A stretch of 5,351 nucleotides of DNA from contig JAFSBP010000295.1 of the NCBI GenBank assembly GCA_017437205.1, forward strand, positions 1 through 5,351, written 5' to 3'. This DNA comes from Lachnospiraceae bacterium. GTDB taxonomy: Bacteria; Bacillota; Clostridia; Lachnospirales; Lachnospiraceae. Position 1 is the stretch's first letter; the number at the start of each line of letters is the position of its first letter. Of the stretch, positions 1 to 5,351 are shown one piece after another. The notes under the pieces were generated by a model. It was not told where the DNA came from, ran no database searches, and was given only the letters and a program-made list of their open reading frames with translations. The translations under genes and the position numbers were made by a program.

Positions 1-192
1 GCCTCGGTAGGTGCCTGAGTAGGTGCCTCAGTGGGTGCCTCGGTAGGTGCCTCGGTGGGTGCCTCGGTAGGTGCCTGGGTAGGTGCCTCAGTGGGTGCCT
101 CGGTAGGTGCCTGAGTGGGTGCCTCGGTAGGCGCCTCGGTAGGTGCCTCGGTAGGTGCCTCAGTGGGTGCCTCGGTAGGTGCCTCGGTAGGC
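1..192 (-). repeat. 12-bp tandem repeat, 16 units, encoding PT(E/Q)A
   Basis: Sixteen contiguous 12-bp units fill 1-192 on the plus strand as variants of GCCTCGGTAGGT, with no indels. Read on the minus strand they encode PTEA, with PTQA where the unit carries CTG in place of CTC (units at 13-24, 73-84, 109-120). Most other changes are synonymous (ACC/ACT, CCT/CCC). The array continues past the left edge, so its copy number is unknown. The block 1-60 matches 61-120 at 57 of 60 bases, which points to duplication of five units at once on top of single-unit expansion. The product is an extended, acidic, proline-rich spacer. Confidence 0.95.
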
Positions 193-1058
193 TGCTCCTG
201 AGTCGTTCCCTTGGTTCCCTTTACGTGAGGATACTCACCTGCGTAAACTCTGACGTCATCGATAAGAAGCGTTCCCTTAGCAGTATCTTTCCACCAACGA
301 ATTCCCGACGGAACAGGATTACCGTTTGATCCAAAAGGATCTTCGACAAACATATCATTGTCATAAACAAGACCATCATTAACATAAATCTTGTAACTAT
401 ATGCATCACTAATAAAAGGCACATTAGCTGAAAAACACTTATTCTGTTCCTTTGCACCAGCCTGAAAGTTTACTACGTAAGAAATGGTTACCCATTCCAA
501 CTCATTAACAGTGATACCATCAAAACTTACCTTGTCACTGGAACCGGTTCCGGTATAGTACTTAAGCACTCCGTCTGATAACATTTCCATCGTATACTGT
601 GAATATGTTTTGTTATAAAACGGACGGAATCTCTCGGGAAGATCCTTTCCGGGTGCCTTCGCAATCTTGATCTCATATACAATGGAGCCTGTCAAATCAC
701 TCGTTTTAAAAGGTACGTTTGTATTGCCATGGTCAGCCGAAAAGAACTTATAAAGGCTGTAATAATCCGTAGATGTAGGGGTAACACTCAAGCAGAGACC
801 GGTTGAGTTTCCAGGACTTTCTACCAGGCTCCACATATCACTTTTTGTTCCGCTTTCACTAATGCCGAATTTTATTAACTCGGTGTATTTGTCGCCACTG
901 TTAAAATCGACACCAAACAAATCCGGCTCATACAATGAAGCATCATTAGGGTCCGCACTGGCCTCAGCGCGCTTTCCTCCAAATCCAAACATCAGTGCAA
1001 ACACCATTACTGCACAGACAAACATTCCAAGGATTTGGTTAAGTTTGAATCTTTTCAT
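1..1058 (-). CDS. Secreted LamG-like domain protein with PT(E/Q)A repeat linker (3' end outside window)
   Basis: The frame opens at ATG 1058 and stays open to position 1, giving 352 complete codons, so the C-terminus is missing. The start is supported by an AGGAG 8 nt upstream and by a signal peptide that begins at once: MKRFK, a hydrophobic stretch (residues 8-28), then AEASA before DP. Residues about 40-278 look like a concanavalin-type jelly roll. They contain WVTISYVVNF (189-198), YKIYVNDG (222-229) and GTLLIDDVRVYAGEY (262-276), which match the pattern at the N-terminal end of the neighbouring lyase. No catalytic motif is visible. From residue 290 the protein becomes PTEA/PTQA repeats, a Pro-Thr-Glu linker that in such proteins separates folded modules or leads to a wall anchor. 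Inferred role: secreted or surface glycan binding, or the N-terminal module of a longer enzyme. The gene follows the lyase gene in the same orientation after a 203-bp gap with its own promoter-like signals. Exported protein is near certain; function is open. Confidence 0.9.
   Translation of the reverse strand, partial: MKRFKLNQILGMFVCAVMVFALMFGFGGKRAEASADPNDASLYEPDLFGVDFNSGDKYTELIKFGISESGTKSDMWSLVESPGNSTGLCLSVTPTSTDYYSLYKFFSADHGNTNVPFKTSDLTGSIVYEIKIAKAPGKDLPERFRPFYNKTYSQYTMEMLSDGVLKYYTGTGSSDKVSFDGITVNELEWVTISYVVNFQAGAKEQNKCFSANVPFISDAYSYKIYVNDGLVYDNDMFVEDPFGSNGNPVPSGIRWWKDTAKGTLLIDDVRVYAGEYPHVKGTKGTTQEQPTEAPTEAPTEAPTEAPTEAPTEAPTQAPTEAPTEAPTQAPTEAPTEAPTEAPTEAPTQAPTE
954..1058 (-). other. Signal peptide coding segment of the LamG-like protein
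   Basis: Residues 1-35 have the three-part layout of a Sec signal peptide: basic start (MKRFK), hydrophobic core rich in Val, Met, Phe, Leu and Ala, and a polar end with small residues (AEASA). Cleavage most likely falls after AEASA, before DPND; cleavage after AEA is an alternative. There is no Cys lipobox near the predicted cleavage site, so this is not an evident lipoprotein. Confidence 0.85.
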
Positions 1059-1063
1059 AATTT

Positions 1064-1073
1064 CTTCTCCTTT
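1064..1073 (-). promoter_or_regulatory. Ribosome binding site of the LamG-like gene
   Basis: The minus strand reads AAAGGAGAAG at 1073-1064. Its AGGAG core lies at 1071-1067, 8 nt before ATG 1058. It is close to the consensus for Gram-positive bacteria and fixes the start codon. Confidence 0.9.
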
Positions 1074-1090
1074 ATTGAATAGTTTTTGAT

Positions 1091-1111
1091 GTGCGGGTGA
1101 TACTTCCGCAC
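1091..1111 (-). promoter_or_regulatory. Small hairpin in the 5' leader of the LamG-like gene
   Basis: GTGCGG and CCGCAC (1111-1106 and 1096-1091 on the minus strand) form a perfect 6-bp GC-rich stem with a 9-nt loop, ending 18 nt before the AGGAG core. A second, longer-range inverted repeat, TTGATGTG/CACATCAA (1139-1132 and 1093-1086), uses three of the same bases, so the two pairings exclude each other. The outer one can form in RNA only if transcription begins upstream of 1139, for example by readthrough from the lyase gene. No known riboswitch class is recognised. The hairpin may affect mRNA stability or have no function. Confidence 0.4.
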
Positions 1112-1124
1112 TATCTTCAGTTCC

Positions 1125-1153
1125 ATTTAATCACATCAATTTTAGAATGTAAA
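1125..1153 (-). promoter_or_regulatory. Candidate sigma-A promoter for the LamG-like gene
   Basis: On the minus strand a -35-like TTTACA (1153-1148, 5 of 6 to consensus) is followed after 17 bp by TTAAAT (1130-1125, 4 of 6), preceded by TG one base upstream as in an extended -10. Transcription would start near 1118 and give a leader of about 60 nt. The -35 overlaps the end of the long inverted repeat, so a factor bound there could affect initiation. An alternative is TTGATG (1139-1134) with GATAGT after 18 bp. The placement is inferred from consensus only. Confidence 0.5.
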
Positions 1154-1223
1154 TCGGCAAAAACACAAATGAATTTGACATTTTTTCATTGCCTTCACAG
1201 TTTTGTGTTTTTGCCGATTTTTT
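1151..1223 (-). terminator. Perfect 19-bp inverted repeat between the genes; terminator or operator
   Basis: The plus-strand arm AAATCGGCAAAAACACAAA (1151-1169) is repeated exactly in inverse at 1202-1220, with a 32-nt spacer. The hairpin would form 32-69 nt after the first base beyond the lyase stop (1262), a usual place for a terminator. In the minus direction only three U residues end the stem before ACAUU, which is a weak tail. In the plus direction there are six T (1218-1223), although no plus-strand gene needs it. The arms have few G/C and a long loop, so this may be a bidirectional terminator or instead a protein-binding palindrome. The symmetry is certain; the role is not. Confidence 0.5.
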
Positions 1224-1248
1224 AAGGTGAAGTTAAATTTTGCCGATT
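1152..1248. repeat. Three copies of an AATCGGCAAAA box
   Basis: The 11-mer AATCGGCAAAA occurs exactly three times in the gap: plus strand 1152-1162, minus strand 1219-1209 and minus strand 1248-1238. The first two are parts of the 19-bp inverted repeat. The third is an extra direct copy 29 bp from the second, close to the lyase stop codon. In RNA, the 1238-1248 copy could replace the 1209-1219 copy in pairing with the arm at 1152-1162. Repeated boxes next to a promoter are typical of transcription factor operators, but no factor is identified. Confidence 0.6.
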
Positions 1249-1261
1249 ATTTGCTCATCTT

Positions 1262-4200
1262 TTACTTCTCTCTTCTTTTCTCGAATCTGAACGTCGCACA
1301 GCCGGTCATCACAACCATTGCTGCCATAAATAACCACAACCAGCTTGACGCATGACTCATATCTCCGGTTCCTGGATCTCCGCCGGGCGCCGCGTCTGTT
1401 CCGGGTGCAGTGGACTCCTCCGCTGCATCGGTAGTCTCATCTGCTGCGCCGGTAGTCTCATCTGCCGCTCCCGTAGTCTCGCCTGCTGCTCCGGTAGTCT
1501 CGTCTGCCGCTCCGGTGGTTTCTTCTGCTGCTCCCGTGGTCTCGTCTGCTGCTCCCGTGGTTTTCTCCTTGATCTCCAGCTCACTTTCCACTGAGCGCTC
1601 TCCGCTGTAAAGAAGTTTAATCTTATATGTACCTGCAGTCAGGCTCTCCACATAATCTTCCTTAAGGGTAACAATAGTAGAACCTTCTGTTACTTCATAA
1701 TTCGTAGCCGGAAGTAGTTTATCGTTAACCATCACTCCGGTCAACTCATCTTTATTTCCGGAACATTTAATTGTTACTACCGCTTTGCTTCCTAACAGAT
1801 AACTTTTCACCGTTTCTGCCTCAATGATTTTCACCGCGGAAGCTCCCGCCTCCTCAATCACAAGGCTGGTATTTATTTCTTTGTTCTCAGAACTGCCGTC
1901 ATTGTAAGTCAGTGTCAACTTATAGGTGCCCGCAGTAAGAGTATTTAAGTATTCCGGCTTCAGTGAGAATACTCCGATGTTCGTGTTCGTCAACGTATAA
2001 TTTTCTGCCGCAACTACATTCTCGCCCAACGTTACACTGATGAGATTCTCTGCATTTATACTGCAAAACATCTCAACGAGTTTATTGGAATCCAGCTCGT
2101 AGTATTCTGTCACATTCTCGGCACCGAGTATTACAAGCTCGTTGACTGTATGGGAATAGTTGTTAATTTTATCTGATCCCTTATTGATACCGCCCGGACT
2201 GGTGTAGCGAATGAATTTTGCCTGAATACCTTCCGTGCTATCAATATAATACTCCAACGCAGTTGTTGTTCCTGAGCTCTTACCATCATAAATCGTCGTC
2301 CATGTTTCACCATCCAAAGAGGCTTCCAACGTAAATACCACATTACGTCCGGTCCCTCCAAAGGTTTGATTGAGACCAATCTTATAGATGGTTCTGACAT
2401 CCTCCAGTTCAAACATCATCCAATGACTGGTAGTAGCATTTCCCAACACGCCCCAACGGGTAACATCGAAATCATTATCCACTGCCCATGCAGCTCCGCC
2501 GTTCATCGCATTATTGGTAGAAATACCACTCTCCGTCGCATTTGTGATGGGGTAGCGTTCTCTTCCATCCACCGGCTTCAGTTTCTGAACCCGTGTATAA
2601 TTGAGATAATATGTCTTGTATCGGCTATCATCCTCATTGTCGTATACCTTGATAACATAATCCTCGCCAAAATCAGTTGCAGGGATTACTTCTATCCTAT
2701 TATACACGCTGGAAGCAGCCGTCACCACCGGCAGCATCTCCGACAATGAGAGCTGTCCGGTATAACCGGTCACCGCCGGATCAAAACCTTCCAGAGGTTC
2801 TCCATTCACATAGATCATGTCCAGACTAGGTAACTCGCGAACATCTCCGTCCGGAATCATGTCTGCACTCCACTGTGCAATCGGAGTGGTAATCAGTGCT
2901 GCATCCGCAGCCGGATCACCATAAGCCATGATTTTCATTGAAATGCCTATCAGGCCAGCATCAGACGTTTTCACATGAATCTCCAGTTTAGTGATGCCGG
3001 TACGGGTTTTATCAACGACACCATAATCACCTCTGGCTTTTGCTTCCATTGCCTTAAAGGTATAGGACTCGATCTTATCTCCCTGCACATCGATCACTAC
3101 CAAAAACTTCTTTCCATTTTTGGTCAAAATCACTCTGTTGGGATCTTCTTCATCAAACTCAACCTCTCCGGATACAAACAAATGAGAGTACACGTCAGAT
3201 GCCCACTTCAGATCTATCTCGTCGCGAACCAGTACATTTCTCCGATCGTCGGTAAGCATATAGCCTCTGATTGCGGAATTCGTATCCTCAGCATATACTT
3301 TGGACAAATCAATGCTTGTAAACGCTCCCTGAGCCTTGGAAACCAGCGGAGTGGACGTAGTCGTCGCCCAAGGAGTAAATCCACCGTAATCATCTGCCGT
3401 ATCGGTTGGATTAATAATGTATATATTGTGTCCTTCCGGACGAACACAGAAATAATAACTTCTATTTCCATTCCAGTTAAAGTATCCGGATTTACTGTAG
3501 TCCTCCACGCCTCCTTCTACTACTATTCTCTCGCCTAACATATCGACAACGAAAGAACCACTGTCCATGTGAGCATGATTATTCTTATCCTTTGTTCCGC
3601 TAAAACCGAGATAAGTTGCATCTGTATCGTACCAATTCTGTCTGAGACCGCCAATATTCATATCATTAGTCAACGTATCCAGCGGAAGCTCAACCGTGGT
3701 ATCTCCCAGCAGAGTCTCGTCGTAGTGCAGAATAGATCTGGCTCCGCCACTCCAGCCGCGTCCTTCCAGCTCTTCGAGACGAACTGCCATCAGTTCTTTA
3801 TCCCTAAATTGAGTTGCACACCACAGTACCGCATGGTTATTGATAAAGTCACTGCTGGTATCGCCGAAATTGTTAATTGCCGTGGAACCCGCCAGATTCA
3901 TTCCGTACCAGCCGGTCTGATCAAGTCCGGGTGTACACAGGAAACCAAAATCCTCACCCAATACCTTGGTAAACGTCTGCATGCTATATGCAATGTAGTA
4001 CAATGCATATCTCCAGTAGGTGCCGCCTTCCTTCCATACACCTTCGGGATAGTAGGAACTCATCACCTTTTCCATACTGCGAAGTGCGTTGGCAATCATA
4101 TCCGCACAAATGTCCGGATATTTGTCAAACAGAGCCATTGCACCAAGCATCTGGCCGCCGTTACATACCGCGTTCCAGTTGTTTGTTACATTGTTCCAGC

Positions 4201-5351
4201 TGGTTTGCACTTCCTCCGCGCTATACATGCCATAGAACGCTTTATGGTGAACACCAACTGCCTTTTCCATCAGGTTCTTCTCAATATAAGCTCTTTCATC
4301 CTCGGTAAACTCATCGTAAAACCAGTCATAAGTCAGACCTACCATAAAGGACAATTCGCCGGTATCCAGATAGGAACCATTGGGGCTGGGATTGAAATCC
4401 TCCAGCGCACAGATGTTCATCACCTGTGCCTTCGCCTTTTCGAAATACTTCGCTTTCATTGCCGGATCATCATTGAGGAAATACGCCACACCCAGATTGA
4501 TAAGGCGACCAACCGCATTACTTATGTCGGTAATACCACCATTGCTCTTTTCAGTAAATGTGTAATCTGCAGCATTTAACGCTGAGTTCGCAGCTGCGAT
4601 CGCTTGATCACCCCACAGCTTGATGTAGGTTTCTCCACTCTTATAGAGTCTGTGAATCCTGTCAACATCAGACTGGGTAAGAATCAAGCTCGGATGCACA
4701 TCACCATTATTTGTAGTCTTGAACTGATTATAAAGATCCTTGATTATCTCTGCATCCGGACGATCAAACTGCAGGTAACGATTAACCTCTGTTCGCTCAT
4801 CGGACGACCAAGTAACTGCCGTCTTGCCAAACACGATCATGCGATCTGCCAAACTGGAAACCACCTGATAACCGTTTGCTTCCGCGACCACATATATATC
4901 GTAGGCTCCGCTCTTCTCGGAAAGACCTGTCAAATTCACATCCACACCAAACAAGGTTTTGATATCTTCCAATGCAACATATACTTTACCTGCTTCAGAG
5001 AGATCAAACTCTTTCGTTGCAAAGCTCTTCACATTGTTTGCATAGAGGGCATTGGAGTTTAACTGAACTGCCACCAAACCGCTTAACAGTCTCTTTGCCT
5101 GGGTGCTGTCATCATAAATACTCTCAGGATTATTATTGTCATTCCAGTTTGTTTTCAATTCCTTTCCATCGTAAACCCGAAGGTTGTCGATAAGCAAACT
5201 TCCCGTGCTGATCATAGTCGCGATAGATGCAATATCGTTAAGCTCACTGATGCTCAGATCTGCCGAATGTACTGCACCGTTTACATAAACTGTATACTTC
5301 ATCGTTTCCAGGTTTACCGCAACCGCTACATCAACCCACTGATCTTGCGAC
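1262..5351 (-). CDS. Surface-anchored heparinase II/III-superfamily polysaccharide lyase, multidomain (5' end outside window)
   Basis: The frame is open from the right edge to TAA 1264-1262 (1362 residues visible). ATG 5302 is probably internal: the 16 upstream codons stay open and encode QWVDVAVAVNLE, a jelly-roll strand, and its upstream bases resemble an RBS only weakly. Counting from Met-5302: 1-48, end of a LamG-like domain; 70-165, possible stalk (Cu-amine-oxidase-N-like) module; about 200-640, lyase core. The core shows HPSL (203-206), NNWNAVCNGG (374-383), EGGTYWRYALYY (425-436, candidate catalytic Tyr), NHAHMDSGSF (575-584, His/Asp cluster that in relatives serves catalysis or metal binding) and RPEGHN (621-626). 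A beta-sandwich reaches about 790. Then come cadherin-like (825-905), F5/8 type C/CBM32-like (912-1062), two X2/Ig-like (1074-1150, 1161-1246), a repeat linker and an anchor. The family cleaves uronic-acid polysaccharides by beta-elimination; PL subfamily and substrate cannot be named here. The likely site is the cell surface. Confidence 0.9.
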   Translation of the reverse strand, partial: SQDQWVDVAVAVNLETMKYTVYVNGAVHSADLSISELNDIASIATMISTGSLLIDNLRVYDGKELKTNWNDNNNPESIYDDSTQAKRLLSGLVAVQLNSNALYANNVKSFATKEFDLSEAGKVYVALEDIKTLFGVDVNLTGLSEKSGAYDIYVVAEANGYQVVSSLADRMIVFGKTAVTWSSDERTEVNRYLQFDRPDAEIIKDLYNQFKTTNNGDVHPSLILTQSDVDRIHRLYKSGETYIKLWGDQAIAAANSALNAADYTFTEKSNGGITDISNAVGRLINLGVAYFLNDDPAMKAKYFEKAKAQVMNICALEDFNPSPNGSYLDTGELSFMVGLTYDWFYDEFTEDERAYIEKNLMEKAVGVHHKAFYGMYSAEEVQTSWNNVTNNWNAVCNGGQMLGAMALFDKYPDICADMIANALRSMEKVMSSYYPEGVWKEGGTYWRYALYYIAYSMQTFTKVLGEDFGFLCTPGLDQTGWYGMNLAGSTAINNFGDTSSDFINNHAVLWCATQFRDKELMAVRLEELEGRGWSGGARSILHYDETLLGDTTVELPLDTLTNDMNIGGLRQNWYDTDATYLGFSGTKDKNNHAHMDSGSFVVDMLGERIVVEGGVEDYSKSGYFNWNGNRSYYFCVRPEGHNIYIINPTDTADDYGGFTPWATTTSTPLVSKAQGAFTSIDLSKVYAEDTNSAIRGYMLTDDRRNVLVRDEIDLKWASDVYSHLFVSGEVEFDEEDPNRVILTKNGKKFLVVIDVQGDKIESYTFKAMEAKARGDYGVVDKTRTGITKLEIHVKTSDAGLIGISMKIMAYGDPAADAALITTPIAQWSADMIPDGDVRELPSLDMIYVNGEPLEGFDPAVTGYTGQLSLSEMLPVVTAASSVYNRIEVIPATDFGEDYVIKVYDNEDDSRYKTYYLNYTRVQKLKPVDGRERYPITNATESGISTNNAMNGGAAWAVDNDFDVTRWGVLGNATTSHWMMFELEDVRTIYKIGLNQTFGGTGRNVVFTLEASLDGETWTTIYDGKSSGTTTALEYYIDSTEGIQAKFIRYTSPGGINKGSDKINNYSHTVNELVILGAENVTEYYELDSNKLVEMFCSINAENLISVTLGENVVAAENYTLTNTNIGVFSLKPEYLNTLTAGTYKLTLTYNDGSSENKEINTSLVIEEAGASAVKIIEAETVKSYLLGSKAVVTIKCSGNKDELTGVMVNDKLLPATNYEVTEGSTIVTLKEDYVESLTAGTYKIKLLYSGERSVESELEIKEKTTGAADETTGAAEETTGAADETTGAAGETTGAADETTGAADETTDAAEESTAPGTDAAPGGDPGTGDMSHASSWLWLFMAAMVVMTGCATFRFEKRREK
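1265..1378 (-). other. C-terminal cell-wall sorting signal (DPGTGD type)
   Basis: The last 38 residues read DPGTGD (1378-1361), a short polar stretch, a hydrophobic segment starting WLWLFMAAMVV (about 1342-1289), and a basic tail FEKRREK. This is the three-part layout of a sortase substrate, with PGTGD in place of LPxTG; Pro-x-Thr-Gly-Asp variants are common in Clostridia. Sortase would cut between Thr and Gly and link the lyase to the wall. If no matching sortase exists, the segment would act as a simple C-terminal membrane anchor. No sortase gene lies in the window. Confidence 0.75.
1410..1556 (-). repeat. 21-bp tandem repeat, 7 units, encoding a TTGAADE linker
   Basis: Seven 21-bp units occupy 1410-1556 (unit starts 1410, 1431, 1452, 1473, 1494, 1515, 1536). 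They encode heptads TTGAADE, TTGAAEE, TTGAADE, TTGAAGE, TTGAADE, TTGAADE and TTDAAEE in protein order, followed by a partial STAPGTDAAP stretch. The unit nearest the anchor is the most diverged. The product is a flexible, acidic Thr/Ala spacer between the second X2 module and the wall anchor, suited to holding the enzyme away from the envelope. Because the unit length is divisible by three, several other frames are also open here; they are not genes. Confidence 0.95.

Noticed and set aside
1..192. CRISPR array
   Set aside because: The units are contiguous 12-mers with no unique spacers, and they are in frame with a coding sequence.
221..457. Minus-strand frame of 78 codons
   Set aside because: It is an out-of-frame shadow inside the LamG-like gene, whose own frame has a signal peptide, an RBS and domain motifs.
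862..1089. Plus-strand frame of 75 codons crossing the start of the LamG-like gene
   Set aside because: It is antisense to the signal peptide region and shows no RBS or motif.
1352..1610. Overlapping open frames on both strands across the Thr/Ala repeat
   Set aside because: A 21-bp repeat without stop codons keeps several frames open at once. The low-complexity translations are a by-product of the repeat.
2975..3538. Plus-strand frame of 187 codons, and others at 2366-2749 and 4604-5062
   Set aside because: All are antisense to the lyase gene, have no recognisable motif and no supporting signals.
3569..4579. Long plus-strand frame of 336 codons
   Set aside because: It lies fully antisense to the lyase core, whose frame carries clear family motifs. 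Its translation is rich in Ile, His, Cys and Ser with no domain logic, and no good ribosome binding site is evident. It is a shadow frame.
5300..5302. ATG at 5302 as the true start of the lyase gene
   Set aside because: The same frame continues open to the window edge and encodes an earlier strand of the same LamG-like domain; the domain would be cut in half, and no signal peptide follows this Met.

Overview
The window holds two genes on the minus strand, both cut by the window edges and both encoding large exported proteins. The organism looks like a Gram-positive anaerobe of the Clostridia, plausibly a gut Lachnospiraceae or relative. The reasons are the glycan-degradation modules typical of that group, low-complexity Thr/Ala/Glu linkers, a PxTGD-type C-terminal wall-anchor signal, a strong AGGAG ribosome binding site and an AT-rich intergenic region. 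This assignment is an inference from style, not from a marker gene.

Layout, in the direction of transcription (high to low coordinates). Positions 5351-1262 carry the 3' part of a gene for a multidomain surface polysaccharide lyase of the heparinase II/III superfamily. Its visible order is: end of a LamG-like jelly roll, a possible stalk module, the alpha/alpha-toroid plus beta-sandwich lyase core, a cadherin-like beta-sandwich, an F5/8 type C (CBM32-like) domain, two X2/Ig-like modules, a 7-residue repeat linker (TTGAADE x7), and a PGTGD plus hydrophobic helix plus basic tail. Its start lies beyond 5351. Positions 1261-1059 are a 203-bp intergenic region with a perfect 19-bp inverted repeat, a third copy of the same core box, a candidate promoter, a leader hairpin and a good ribosome binding site. 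Positions 1058-1 carry the 5' part of a second gene: a signal peptide, a LamG-like domain, then a PT(E/Q)A linker encoded by 12-bp tandem repeats that runs off the window.

The two proteins share a recognisable jelly-roll module (WV..VN / Y..YVN / LLID..RVY.G motifs). They are probably two parts of one extracellular glycan-handling locus: an anchored lyase and a second secreted protein with the same presumed binding domain. The substrate cannot be determined from this window. The strongest points for follow-up are the shared module, the intergenic box array overlapping the promoter, and the nested expansion of the PTEA repeat. I found no RNA gene, CRISPR array or mobile element, and no credible plus-strand gene.
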